Positions 1-7,411 of a DNA stretch of 39,683 bases are shown here, one piece after another. Made by a program: the position numbers and the translations under genes. The stretch's first letter is position 1, and every line of letters starts with the position of its first letter. Source of the stretch: an uncultured Alistipes sp. GTDB lineage: Bacteria > Bacteroidota > Bacteroidia > Bacteroidales > Rikenellaceae. The notes beneath the pieces were generated by a model. The model had not been told where the DNA came from. It ran no database searches and saw only the letters and a program-made list of their open reading frames with translations. The DNA is taken from positions 1 through 39,683 of the forward strand of contig CAJGDC010000013.1 of assembly GCA_904502005.1 (NCBI GenBank), given 5' to 3'.

Positions 1-582
1 AACACTGACGCCTATCGTTATACAAAGACATGGCACTACGCCAATGTGGATAAGGGACACACCTATGAAACTATGGCTAAAAACCCTAAGGGCGATGTGG
101 TTACAGCTATCAACGAGATAGTTGCAAAGCTCAAGAGTGGCGAGCTGACACCTGAGCAGGAGGCTGTAAACCTTAAGTTCCTCATTCACCTTGTCGGAGA
201 TATTCACGCACCAATGCACGCAGGTCGCCTGAGCGATATTGGCGGTAATAGAACTTATGTTACATACTTCGGCAAAAAGACCAAGCTACACAGCCTTTGG
301 GACACCCCTCTTGTAGAGGATATTCACCGTTGGAGCTATACAGAGTGGCAGCAGCAGCTTGATAAACTATGCCCTAAAAAGACAAAGAAGCAGATTGCCA
401 CTGGTACTGCAGCAGATTGGCTCGTAGAGAGTCATGAGGTAGCAACAAAGATTTATGATGCTTCTCCAGAGAACAAAAAGCTCTCGTACGACTACCAAAA
501 CAAGTTTGCACAGACACTCGAGCAGCGTTTGCTCTATGGTGGCTTACGATTGGCTATGCTACTAAATGAGATATACAAATAA
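1..582 (+). CDS. S1/P1-type zinc-dependent nuclease, C-terminal part (5' end outside window)
   Basis: The reading frame is open from the first base, so the gene begins upstream of the window. The visible 193 residues hold two S1/P1 nuclease signatures: WHYANVD near the start, and the zinc-ligand stretch HLVGDIHAPMHAG followed by DIGGNRTYV and LHSLWDTPLVE. This family (plant S1/P1 and bacterial homologues) cleaves single-stranded nucleic acid and removes 3'-phosphates using three zinc ions, and bacterial members are normally secreted or periplasmic. The signal peptide would lie in the missing N-terminus. The gene ends 17 bases before a strong bidirectional terminator. Family assignment is secure; substrate is inferred from the family. 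Confidence 0.9.
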   Translation, partial: NTDAYRYTKTWHYANVDKGHTYETMAKNPKGDVVTAINEIVAKLKSGELTPEQEAVNLKFLIHLVGDIHAPMHAGRLSDIGGNRTYVTYFGKKTKLHSLWDTPLVEDIHRWSYTEWQQQLDKLCPKKTKKQIATGTAADWLVESHEVATKIYDASPENKKLSYDYQNKFAQTLEQRLLYGGLRLAMLLNEIYK

Positions 583-598
583 TGAGATATATCACCCC

Positions 599-635
599 AA
601 AACAAAGGCGTATGCAGCGCATACGCCTTTGTTTT
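599..635. terminator. Bidirectional intrinsic terminator, 17-bp perfect stem
   Basis: Arms 599-615 and 619-635 are perfectly complementary around a 3-nt AGC loop. The core is GGCGTATGC/GCATACGCC, with A-rich and T-rich ends giving a T-run on both strands. It ends the nuclease gene on the plus strand and the convergent flavoprotein gene on the minus strand. The minus-strand stop codon (634-636) overlaps its outer arm. Confidence 0.9.
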
Positions 636-1251
636 ATCTAATAAAGTGAGTTGCCACAGGAGCCTCCCTCTCTGGCAGTCCAAACTTTTCACGGCCCAAT
701 GCGATGGATTTTATCAAGAACGCCATATTGTGAGCAAGCGTGCGCATTGTCTGCAAACCTTCAAGGTCCTGCTCTGCCTCACCAGGCGTACGGCCATGAA
801 CGGAGTTCCAATATTGACTTGAAGCTACAGGCATGCCTGATATAGTAAAGTACTTATTAAGCTGGTCAAATGTAGCGCTACAACCGCCACGACGTGCTAC
901 AGCAACAGATGCACCGACCTTCATACGTTTATCAAACGAGGTACTATAGAAAAGGCGGTCAAGTAGCGAAATAAGCGTTCCATTTGCCGAAGCGTAATAG
1001 ACAGGCGAGCCGATAACTACGCCATCTGCCTCAGCAAAAATCTCTGACAACACCCTCACGTCGTCATCAAAGACGCAATGTCCATTGAGACGGCAGTAGT
1101 TACACGCAGTACATCCGCGAATATCTTTAACCCCCACTTGATAATTAACAACCTCAATATCATTCTGTTCCAGCACCTTTGCCACCTCGGCTAATGCTGT
1201 TGTTGTATTTCCACCCTTACGCGGGCTACCGTTGATAATTAGAACTTTCAT
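634..1251 (-). CDS. Iron-sulfur flavoprotein-like NAD(P)H-dependent FMN reductase
   Basis: A 205-residue flavodoxin-fold protein. The N-terminal GSPRKGGNT (residues 8-16) is the FMN phosphate loop, and GVVIGSPVYY further on is the second flavin-contact region. Cysteines 47, 50, 53 and 59 form a compact CX2CX2CX5C cluster, the motif that binds a 4Fe-4S cluster in archaeal and bacterial iron-sulfur flavoproteins (Isf). A role in electron transfer or reduction of a small oxidant under anaerobic conditions is therefore inferred; the partner is not known. A TACTTTTG -7 box lies at 1270-1277 on the minus strand, 18 nt before the ATG. The gene converges on the nuclease gene and shares its terminator. 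Confidence 0.85.
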   Translation of the reverse strand: MKVLIINGSPRKGGNTTTALAEVAKVLEQNDIEVVNYQVGVKDIRGCTACNYCRLNGHCVFDDDVRVLSEIFAEADGVVIGSPVYYASANGTLISLLDRLFYSTSFDKRMKVGASVAVARRGGCSATFDQLNKYFTISGMPVASSQYWNSVHGRTPGEAEQDLEGLQTMRTLAHNMAFLIKSIALGREKFGLPEREAPVATHFIR

Positions 1252-1269
1252 AATGTCAATGTTTATCTA

Positions 1270-1277
1270 CAAAAGTA
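1270..1277 (-). promoter_or_regulatory. Bacteroidota -7 box (TACTTTTG) for the flavoprotein gene
   Basis: Read on the minus strand, the 8-mer matches TAnnTTTG and lies 18 nt upstream of the ATG at 1251. Confidence 0.6.
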
Positions 1278-1328
1278 CAAAATTTTCGCCAAAAAGTACT
1301 ATTCATGCATTTTTAACAATAAAATCAC

Positions 1329-1336
1329 TATATTTG
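1329..1336 (+). promoter_or_regulatory. Bacteroidota -7 box (TATATTTG) for the 109-residue protein
   Basis: A TAnnTTTG match 18 nt upstream of the ATG at 1355. It supports this ATG over the longer upstream reading frame, which would start inside the divergent flavoprotein gene. Confidence 0.6.
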
Positions 1337-1354
1337 TGTAAACATCATACGACT

Positions 1355-1684
1355 ATGACCAAAAAGAAGAAAAAACCAGTATTTGATGCTCCAGAGTGGA
1401 GTGTGTGCCGTGTGAGTGGCTATACCATTGCCTGCGACCCAGGGCATCAGACTATTACACCTTATCCAAAGGAGTATACCCGCGAGCAGATTAAAGTTGG
1501 TATGAATCTTACGGCATACTGTGACTATCTGCCTACTGTAAAGGTCAAGGAGGTTGGTCCCAACTTCCTTACCCTGCAATTCTCTGGCAAGAATACCACT
1601 CTTCTTACGGGTAACTATATCGAAACCCCTCGCCATCCTCTTGACTATGCATACTCAGAGGTTAGCATACGTTTAGATATATAA
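1355..1684 (+). CDS. Conserved hypothetical protein, 109 residues, basic N-terminus
   Basis: I do not recognise a named family. The protein starts MTKKKKKPVF and has no signal peptide or membrane segment, so it is probably cytoplasmic. It has the composition of a small beta-rich protein (WSVCRVSGYTIAC, VKVKEVGPNFLTLQFSGK), which could suit a nucleic-acid or ribosome-associated domain, but that is speculation. The start at 1355 is chosen because a TATATTTG promoter box sits 18 nt upstream; the open frame extends back to 1232 only as A/T-rich non-coding-like sequence. It ends 28 nt before tRNA-Gly, which has its own -7 box. Confidence 0.75.
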   Translation: MTKKKKKPVFDAPEWSVCRVSGYTIACDPGHQTITPYPKEYTREQIKVGMNLTAYCDYLPTVKVKEVGPNFLTLQFSGKNTTLLTGNYIETPRHPLDYAYSEVSIRLDI

Positions 1685-1694
1685 AAACTTTTAT

Positions 1695-1702
1695 TATATT
1701 TG
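1695..1702 (+). promoter_or_regulatory. Bacteroidota -7 box (TATATTTG) for tRNA-Gly
   Basis: The 8-mer matches TAnnTTTG, 10 nt before the first tRNA base at 1713. Confidence 0.6.
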
Positions 1703-1712
1703 CATTGTGATT

Positions 1713-1784
1713 GCGGCAGTAGCTCAGTGGTAGAGCATCGGCTTCCCAAGCCGAGGGTCACGGGTTCGAATCCCGCTTGCCGCT
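1713..1784 (+). tRNA. tRNA-Gly (anticodon CCC)
   Basis: A 72-nt cloverleaf can be drawn. The acceptor stem is GCGGCAG with TTGCCGC; the D arm is GCTC/GAGC; the anticodon stem is TCGGC/GCCGA with loop TTCCCAA, so the anticodon is CCC; and the T loop is TTCGAAT. The outermost T-arm pair is A-C rather than Watson-Crick. The discriminator base is T, and CCA is not encoded. A -7 box precedes it and a cUUCGg-loop terminator follows immediately. The last 26 nt of the gene plus 3 flanking nt are repeated downstream at 1903-1931. Confidence 0.95.
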
Positions 1785-1787
1785 CAA
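1759..1787 (+). repeat. Direct repeat copy 1: 3' end of tRNA-Gly plus TCAA flank
   Basis: This 29-bp segment runs from the T-arm through the acceptor 3' strand and the first flanking bases. It is repeated perfectly at 1903-1931, 144 bp downstream. A duplicated tRNA 3' end is the usual footprint of integrase-mediated insertion, but no integrase is present. Confidence 0.9.
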
Positions 1788-1814
1788 GGGGCAGTTCTTC
1801 GGAGCCGCCCTTTT
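1786..1814 (+). terminator. tRNA-Gly terminator with UUCG tetraloop
   Basis: The hairpin has outer stem GGGC/GCCC (1789-1792 with 1807-1810), one A-C mismatch, inner stem GTTC/GAGC and a TTCG loop closed by C-G. The run TTTT follows at 1811. This is a compact intrinsic terminator directly after the tRNA. Confidence 0.8.
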
Positions 1815-1837
1815 ACATTGACAGATTATGATTACTA

Positions 1838-1851
1838 AACCCGTGACCCTC
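1838..1851. repeat. Inverted 14-nt copy of the tRNA-Gly variable loop/T arm
   Basis: The sequence AACCCGTGACCCTC is the exact reverse complement of tRNA positions 1753-1766. It lies between the two direct repeat copies, so the region is a mosaic of tRNA pieces in both orientations. A transcript reading through the tRNA terminator could fold back on the tRNA here. Confidence 0.75.
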
Positions 1852-1902
1852 TCCGCCCCTCTCAGGGGTCGGGGGTGTAAACTCTTTTCTGCAACGCAGT
1901 TG

Positions 1903-1931
1903 CACGGGTTCGAATCCCGCTTGCCGCTCAA
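1903..1931 (+). repeat. Direct repeat copy 2: truncated tRNA-Gly 3' end (att-like)
   Basis: A perfect second copy of the 29-bp tRNA 3' segment. The 5' half of a tRNA is absent upstream; instead there is a small hairpin, TGCAAC-GCA-GTTGCA (1890-1904), that abuts the copy. It is therefore not a second functional tRNA gene. It may be an attachment-site remnant or a recombination scar. Confidence 0.85.
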
Positions 1932-1935
1932 TACA

Positions 1936-1969
1936 AAACGAGGGTCACAAAAAATTGTGGCCCTCGTTT
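1936..1969. terminator. Bidirectional terminator hairpin before the acyl-CoA synthetase 3' end
   Basis: AAACGAGGGTCAC pairs with GTGGCCCTCGTTT (one G-T wobble) around an 8-nt loop. On the minus strand it lies just past the stop of the acyl-CoA synthetase gene at 1986. The stem includes CGAGGGTCAC, a further 10-nt piece identical to tRNA-Gly positions 1752-1761. Confidence 0.7.
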
Positions 1970-1985
1970 ATTACATGGTAATTGA

Positions 1986-3890
1986 TTATTTCTCTACCCA
2001 CTTCTTGAGTGAAGCGAGGTTCTGCTCATTGTGGAGCATCTTACCCTCGGCGGTGTATGCGTAGTCAATACGAGACTTGAAGTAGTTCTCAACCTTATTA
2101 CGCACAACCTTCATGGTGCTATTTACAAGACCATTCTGCTCTGTAAAGTGCTCGTCAACAATAGCAAGTGCAGCAGGGAGCCAGCGATCTGGGAACTCAT
2201 CTGCAAACACGCCACCTGTACGATACTTCTCGACCTCGGCATGCAGAATGTCTGCTGCAGCCTTTGCCTTATCCTCAGCAGTTGCAACAGCCTCCTTAAG
2301 TGCATCGCCATTAGGAACAACGACTGCGATAGTATAAGGATTCTGGTTGTTGTAAATCATAATCTGGTCAATATATGGGCTCTTATCGACCATAGCCTCC
2401 TCCATACCCTCTGGGCTGTACTTCTCACCGTCTGAAGAGATAAGAAGGCTCTTAAAGCGACCAAGCACATAGAGGAAACCGTCTGGTGCCATATAACCCA
2501 TATCGCCGGTATATAGCCAACCATCCTTAACGGTCTCGGCAGTAGCTGATGGATTCTTCCAGTAGCCTGCCATAACATTCTCACCCTTGATGACAATCTC
2601 ACCCTTCTCGCCTACAGGTAGCTCACGACCCTCATCGTCAAGAATCTTAATCTCCAAAGGCTGGATAAGCTTACCAGAAGAACCGAAACGGTGATTCTTC
2701 TCGCCAATAGAGTTTGTAGAGATAATAGGAGTCGCCTCGCTAAGACCATAGCCCTGATACATAGGCATACCTACAGCGTAGAAGAAGCGCTGAAGCTCTG
2801 AGTCAAGCAGTGCACCACCACCGACGAAGAACTCTAAGCAACCACCAAAGCCCTGACGGACCTTGCTATAAAGAATCTTATCAAAAAGTGCGACGAGCGG
2901 CTTGAGGATACATCTCCAACCGCGACCCTTGCTATATCCATCCTGATTGTACTCATAGCTGACCTTAAGGGCAAACTTAAAGAGTTTCTCGGTAAATGCA
3001 CCCTTGCTCTTAATGCTACTCTCGATATTCTTACGGAAGTTCTTAGCAATAGCTGGTACAGAGAGCAGGAAGTGAGGCTTCACCTCGCGAATATTGATTG
3101 GGATATTCTTCAGTGTACCCATAGGAGTGCTACCTATCTGTGTTGTCGCCACCGCAGCACCACAAGCAATCATGATATAGAATCCACAAACGTGTGCAAA
3201 GCAGTGGTCAAGTGGAAGAATAATCAGCGTACGATATGTTGACGGGATTGAGATTCGTGTAAGTGCCTGCTCAACATTGGCTGTATAGTTACGGTGTGTA
3301 AGCACAACACCCTTAGGGTCTGCAGTAGTACCTGAGGTATAGGTGATTGTAGCGTAATCATCATTCTGAAGAGCTGCGCTGATAGCCAAAAACTCCTCAC
3401 GATGAGCAGCAAGATGCTCGTCACCCATCAGTTTCACAGCATCAAGAGTCATCTCCTTCTCCTCAAGAGCCACATCGTTCTGGAAGACAATAATGCGCTC
3501 AATAAGAGGAAGCTGGTCCTTGATTTTACGAATCTTAGGTAGCTGATACTTTGATACAAAGATGGTTGAAACATCAGCATGGCGCAGACGGAACAAAAGG
3601 TCATTTGACTCCTCAAGCTTTATAGAGAGAGGTACAGAGATAGCACCTGCATAAAGCAGACCCAACTCAGATATGATCCAGTTGTTACAACCCTCGGCAA
3701 GTATAGATACTGTCTGCTTCGGGGTTACGCCCATAGCTGCAAGACCTGCACCAATCCTTAACGCCTCAACCTTGACAGCAGCATAAGTTGTAGGTTCAAA
3801 CTGCTTGTCCAACTTCTCCAAGAGGAAGGTCTTTTCACCATACTTGGCAACCGACTCCTCGAACAGGTCAATAATAGTTCTTTTAGCCAT
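1986..3890 (-). CDS. AMP-forming long-chain acyl-CoA synthetase (FadD/ANL superfamily)
   Basis: A 634-residue adenylate-forming enzyme that would activate fatty acids to acyl-AMP and then acyl-CoA. The ATP-binding signature YTSGTTADPKG is at residues 184-194. The A5-type motif MYQGYGLSEATPII and the later YTGDMGYMAPDGFLYVLGR with SDGEKYSPEGMEE (the hinge and the region preceding the C-terminal domain) are also intact. Length fits the Bacteroidota long-chain acyl-CoA synthetase group, which is longer than the second ANL enzyme at 37.5 kb. No signal peptide is present. It lies 24 nt downstream of lepA on the same strand and is probably co-transcribed. Substrate chain length cannot be read from the sequence. 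Confidence 0.92.
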   Translation of the reverse strand: MAKRTIIDLFEESVAKYGEKTFLLEKLDKQFEPTTYAAVKVEALRIGAGLAAMGVTPKQTVSILAEGCNNWIISELGLLYAGAISVPLSIKLEESNDLLFRLRHADVSTIFVSKYQLPKIRKIKDQLPLIERIIVFQNDVALEEKEMTLDAVKLMGDEHLAAHREEFLAISAALQNDDYATITYTSGTTADPKGVVLTHRNYTANVEQALTRISIPSTYRTLIILPLDHCFAHVCGFYIMIACGAAVATTQIGSTPMGTLKNIPINIREVKPHFLLSVPAIAKNFRKNIESSIKSKGAFTEKLFKFALKVSYEYNQDGYSKGRGWRCILKPLVALFDKILYSKVRQGFGGCLEFFVGGGALLDSELQRFFYAVGMPMYQGYGLSEATPIISTNSIGEKNHRFGSSGKLIQPLEIKILDDEGRELPVGEKGEIVIKGENVMAGYWKNPSATAETVKDGWLYTGDMGYMAPDGFLYVLGRFKSLLISSDGEKYSPEGMEEAMVDKSPYIDQIMIYNNQNPYTIAVVVPNGDALKEAVATAEDKAKAAADILHAEVEKYRTGGVFADEFPDRWLPAALAIVDEHFTEQNGLVNSTMKVVRNKVENYFKSRIDYAYTAEGKMLHNEQNLASLKKWVEK

Positions 3891-3914
3891 TTTATTTATA
3901 ATTTGTGTTTTAAG

Positions 3915-5705
3915 TTAGTCCATCTTAAGTACTGCAAGGAAGGCAGACTGAGGCACCTGCACCTGTCCAATCTGGCGCATTCGTTTCTTTCCAGCCTTCT
4001 GCTTCTCAAGCAGCTTTCGCTTACGGGATATATCTCCACCGTAACACTTCGCTGTCACATCCTTACGCACCGCCTTAACGGTCTCTCGAGCGATAATCTT
4101 GCTACCGATAGCCGCCTGAATAGCGATGTCAAACTGCTGACGAGGGATAAGCTCTTTGAGTTTCTCGCACATCTTACGACCAAAATCGTAGGCGTGGTCT
4201 GCGTAGATGAGAGATGATAGCGCATCTACAGGCTCGCCATTGAGCAAAATATCAAGCTTAGCAAGCTTACTTGCCTGATAACCAGTGCGATGATAGTCAA
4301 ATGATGCATAGCCCTTTGAAATACTCTTCAGCTTGTCATAAAAATCAAAGACAATCTCCGAGAGTGGCATCTCAAAGTTTACCTCCACGCGGTCTGTAGT
4401 GATATATGTCTGATTCTTCATCACGCCACGCTTGTCAATACAGAGCTTGAGAACGTTTCCCAAAAACTCGGTCTTGGTAATCACCTGCGCAAGAATATAA
4501 GGTTCCTCAATTTTAGCAATCTTAGTAACCTCTGGCAGTCCAGACGGATTGTGCACCTCCACAACATCGCCAGATGTAGTTGTGATGCGGTACGACACGT
4601 TTGGAACTGTGGTAATCACATCCATATTAAACTCTCGATAGAGACGCTCCTGAATAATCTCCATGTGGAGCAAACCGAGGAATCCACAACGGAAACCAAA
4701 GCCAAGAGCAAGAGAGCTCTCTGGCTCAAAAGTGAGCGAAGCATCATTAAGTTGCAACTTCTCAAGCGAAGCACGCAAATCCTCATATTGGTCTGCCTCT
4801 ACCGGATAGACACCGGCAAAGACCATAGGCTTTACATCCTCAAAACCGGCGATAGCCTCAGCGCAAGAGTGCGATACAGAGGTGATTGTATCTCCGACCT
4901 TAATCTCCTTAGAGTTCTTAATTCCCGAACAGATATATCCTACATCACCCGCCTTAATCTCAGCGCGTGGCACCATCTTAAGTTTCAGCACACCCACCTC
5001 ATCAGCATCGTACTCACTACCCGTATTAAAGAACTTAACATGCTCACCCTTGTGGATAGAGCCGTTAAAGACACGGAAGTATGCAATAACACCGCGGAAA
5101 GGGTTGAACACTGAGTCAAAGATAAGCGCCTGGAGTGGTGCATTCTCATCCCCCTTAGGGGCAGGAATACGGTTCACAATAGCCTCAAGGACATCATCTA
5201 CACCCTGACCGGTCTTACCCGATGCACAGAGGATATCATCATAGTCGCAGCCGAGCATATCGACTACCTGGTCCTTTACCTCGTCAATCATCGCCGACTC
5301 CATATCAATCTTATTCAGCACAGGGATAATCTCAAGGTCGTTACCAAGTGCTAAATATAAGTTCGAGATTGTCTGTGCCTGAATACCCTGTGTAGCATCC
5401 ACAACAAGCAATGCACCCTCACAAGATGCAATAGCACGAGAGACCTCATACGAAAAGTCAACGTGTCCTGGGGTGTCGATAAGATTGAGTGTATATAACT
5501 GACCATCCTTAGCCTTGTACTCCATCTGAATGGCGTGGCTCTTGATAGTAATACCCTTCTCGCGCTCAAGATCCATATCATCAAGCACCTGATTCTGCAT
5601 TTCACGCTGATTCAGTGTACCTGTCATCTCAAGCAGTCGGTCAGCAAGAGTACTCTTGCCATGGTCAATATGTGCAATAATGCAAAAATTTCTAATATTC
5701 TTCAT
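3915..5705 (-). CDS. lepA: Elongation factor 4 (LepA), ribosomal back-translocase GTPase
   Basis: The 596 residues match the usual LepA length. The GTPase motifs are complete: AHIDHGKST (G1), RGITI-type switch I seen as EKGITIKSHAIQM, DTPGHVDFSYEVSR (G3) and NKIDM (G4). The LepA-specific C-terminal domain includes GDISRKRKLLEKQKAGKKRMRQ. The protein binds stalled or mistranslocated ribosomes and affects initiation and elongation. An imperfect -7 box (TATCTTCG) lies at 5713-5720, 7 nt before the ATG. The gene leads a two-gene unit with the acyl-CoA synthetase. Confidence 0.98.
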   Translation of the reverse strand: MKNIRNFCIIAHIDHGKSTLADRLLEMTGTLNQREMQNQVLDDMDLEREKGITIKSHAIQMEYKAKDGQLYTLNLIDTPGHVDFSYEVSRAIASCEGALLVVDATQGIQAQTISNLYLALGNDLEIIPVLNKIDMESAMIDEVKDQVVDMLGCDYDDILCASGKTGQGVDDVLEAIVNRIPAPKGDENAPLQALIFDSVFNPFRGVIAYFRVFNGSIHKGEHVKFFNTGSEYDADEVGVLKLKMVPRAEIKAGDVGYICSGIKNSKEIKVGDTITSVSHSCAEAIAGFEDVKPMVFAGVYPVEADQYEDLRASLEKLQLNDASLTFEPESSLALGFGFRCGFLGLLHMEIIQERLYREFNMDVITTVPNVSYRITTTSGDVVEVHNPSGLPEVTKIAKIEEPYILAQVITKTEFLGNVLKLCIDKRGVMKNQTYITTDRVEVNFEMPLSEIVFDFYDKLKSISKGYASFDYHRTGYQASKLAKLDILLNGEPVDALSSLIYADHAYDFGRKMCEKLKELIPRQQFDIAIQAAIGSKIIARETVKAVRKDVTAKCYGGDISRKRKLLEKQKAGKKRMRQIGQVQVPQSAFLAVLKMD

Positions 5706-5712
5706 AACGGCG

Positions 5713-5720
5713 CGAAGATA
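5713..5720 (-). promoter_or_regulatory. Variant -7 box (TATCTTCG) for lepA
   Basis: On the minus strand the context TTTTTACTATCTTCGCGC closely resembles the pheT and secA promoters, except for C instead of T in the last triplet of the box. Confidence 0.5.
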
Positions 5721-5762
5721 GTAAAAATTTTTGAATTATACTACACTTTACCCCATATAAAA

Positions 5763-6671
5763 CTACCTTGATCCTATGTAAAGCAGTATTGCACCCAAGA
5801 AAATAAGTGCTAAGTCGAAGGCTTTAGCCTTCAAATTGCGTTCATGGAATAGCAAAGCGCCACAAGTAAACGAAACCAATACGCTTGAGCGGCGTATCAT
5901 TGACACCACAGAAATCATCGCATCTGGGTCAGAAAGCGCAAAGAGATAAGCCACATCTGCCGCCGACAAAAAGAGTGAAATCAGAGGTATTGCCCAAGAC
6001 CAGTGAAATGAGTCTGCACCGTCTTGTTTTTTAACCTTAAAAATTGTCAATATAGCTATCGTAATACTCATTAAAACAGCCTGATAGAGCACATACCAGC
6101 TCTGTACAAACATCGGCTCCAATGAGTGCATAATGTGCCTATCATATAGTCCGCAACAAGCACCCGTAACAGCAGCGAGTCCGACAAATAGAACACCTCG
6201 ATTGTGACGAAAATCAATTCCCTCCTTTTTACCAGAACGACTGAGCATAAACAACGAACCAACGGCTAAAAGCACACCGGCCCATTGCGTTAAGTTGAGC
6301 CTCTCACCAAAGACTATCATTGCACCCACAAGGGTCATAACTGGTCGTGTGGCATGTATCGGTGCAGCAATTGTAAGTGGTAACTCTTTGAGACCAAAAT
6401 AACCACATATCCACGAAATAAGCACCAAAACCGCCTTGATAAAGACTGCAATATGCGCATCCAAATCGCCGAGTGTTATAGAAAAATGGCTACCCTCAAA
6501 CCAACCCAAGCCAAAGAGCGAATTGATTATTACTGGTGAAAATAACAAGCTGGAAAACAGTGTATTAAGCAGTAGTACTTGAAGTACTGCATTGGACTTA
6601 AGTGCCTGTTTTTTTGCTACATCATAGAGTCCGAGTAGCGATGCCGAACAAAATGCTAAAATAATCCACAT
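5763..6671 (-). CDS. EamA/DMT-superfamily transporter
   Basis: The 302-residue protein is almost entirely hydrophobic, with about ten predicted membrane segments arranged as two EamA repeats, the first ending near LFMLSRSGKKEG and the second near the C-terminus at ALIFLGAILLYIGSR. DMT transporters move small metabolites such as amino acids, sugars or nucleotide derivatives across the inner membrane; the substrate cannot be deduced here. The ATG at 6671 lies only 5 nt after a TACCTTTG -7 box, suggesting a leaderless transcript. The gene diverges from the plug-domain gene, and the two promoters overlap. Confidence 0.85.
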   Translation of the reverse strand: MWIILAFCSASLLGLYDVAKKQALKSNAVLQVLLLNTLFSSLLFSPVIINSLFGLGWFEGSHFSITLGDLDAHIAVFIKAVLVLISWICGYFGLKELPLTIAAPIHATRPVMTLVGAMIVFGERLNLTQWAGVLLAVGSLFMLSRSGKKEGIDFRHNRGVLFVGLAAVTGACCGLYDRHIMHSLEPMFVQSWYVLYQAVLMSITIAILTIFKVKKQDGADSFHWSWAIPLISLFLSAADVAYLFALSDPDAMISVVSMIRRSSVLVSFTCGALLFHERNLKAKAFDLALIFLGAILLYIGSR

Positions 6672-6676
6672 GGCCG

Positions 6677-6684
6677 CAAAGGTA
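6677..6684 (-). promoter_or_regulatory. -7 box (TACCTTTG) for the EamA gene
   Basis: Matches TAnnTTTG on the minus strand with 5 nt to the start codon. It is 21 bp from the divergent plus-strand box at 6706, so each promoter's -33 region falls on or near the other's -7 region. Confidence 0.65.
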
Positions 6685-6705
6685 GTGAAAAATAGATTTT
6701 TTTAC

Positions 6706-6713
6706 TATCTTTG
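6706..6713 (+). promoter_or_regulatory. -7 box (TATCTTTG) for the plug-domain gene
   Basis: Sits in the context TTTTTTACTATCTTTGG, nearly identical to the pheT and secA promoters, 23 nt upstream of the ATG at 6737. Confidence 0.65.
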
Positions 6714-6736
6714 GTCGTCTAAATATTGATAACACT

Positions 6737-7411
6737 ATGAAAAGAGGTCTATTTTTTATTCTATCCTTTGCCTTATCCGTAGCTATTGCTACAGCCGAAA
6801 CTATTCCGTTCAATGGTCTAATTTGCGATATGGACGGTCTGGGCATCAAGACGCAGATCACCATTAAGGGCTCTGAAAAACGCACCATTTCGGGCAAGGA
6901 TGGCAAGTTCGGTTTTACAAATCTAAAGGCTGATGATGTTATTGAGATTCGTTACAAAAAGTCTCGCATTGAGGTAGCCTTAGAGGGTCGTAAGAGTGCT
7001 AAAATCGTACTTACAGATGACTATAAACTACATGCGGTAACTGATGAGCAGTCGCTTGTTGATGCTGGAAATGATTATGTTACACGTCGTGAGCTACCTA
7101 CTAAGGGCGGCGTTCTTACAGCCGAGATGATTGAGCGCGAAGGCTTTTCCAACCTTGCCGATGCACTGCGTGCTAAAGCGACAAGTCTTGTGATAGATGG
7201 TGCTGGAAATGTAACTATTCGCGGTGTGAACAGTATCGGCAACCACGCCAACGCTTTGATTATCTGCGACGGCATGGAGATTGGCTCTATAAATGCAATT
7301 AACATCAACGACGTAGCCAGTGTAGAGATACAACGCGACGGTACACTCTACGGTTTCAAGGGTGTAGGAGGCGTAATAGCCATCAAAACCAAATCAGGCT
7401 CTAAGCGTTAG
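6737..7411 (+). CDS. Exported protein with TonB receptor plug domain but no beta-barrel
   Basis: The 224 residues begin with a signal peptide (MKRGLFFILSFALSVAIATA). A carboxypeptidase-regulatory-like beta domain follows (about residues 23-95, with GKDGKFGFTNLKADDVIEIRYK). Last is a SusC-like plug domain (about 105-224) carrying GFSNLADALR, VTIRGVNSIGN, ALIICDGMEIGSI and the closing GGVIAIKTKSG. In SusC/TonB receptors this arrangement is followed by a barrel of several hundred residues. Here the gene stops right after the plug, with a stop codon overlapping the convergent ubiA-like gene. There is no downstream barrel frame, so this is either a stand-alone periplasmic plug protein or a stable truncation. 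Function unknown. Confidence 0.85.
   Translation: MKRGLFFILSFALSVAIATAETIPFNGLICDMDGLGIKTQITIKGSEKRTISGKDGKFGFTNLKADDVIEIRYKKSRIEVALEGRKSAKIVLTDDYKLHAVTDEQSLVDAGNDYVTRRELPTKGGVLTAEMIEREGFSNLADALRAKATSLVIDGAGNVTIRGVNSIGNHANALIICDGMEIGSINAININDVASVEIQRDGTLYGFKGVGGVIAIKTKSGSKR

Noticed and set aside
1232..1354. N-terminal extension of the 109-residue protein
   Set aside because: The extension overlaps the divergent flavoprotein start and both promoters, is A/T-rich without protein-like character, and the -7 box at 1329 lies inside it.
1903..1931. A second tRNA-Gly gene
   Set aside because: Only the T arm and acceptor 3' strand are present; the 5' acceptor strand, D arm and anticodon arm are missing, so no cloverleaf can form.
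4551..5114. Open frame of 187 codons on the plus strand inside lepA
   Set aside because: It is antisense to the fully conserved lepA frame and has no recognisable protein features or promoter.
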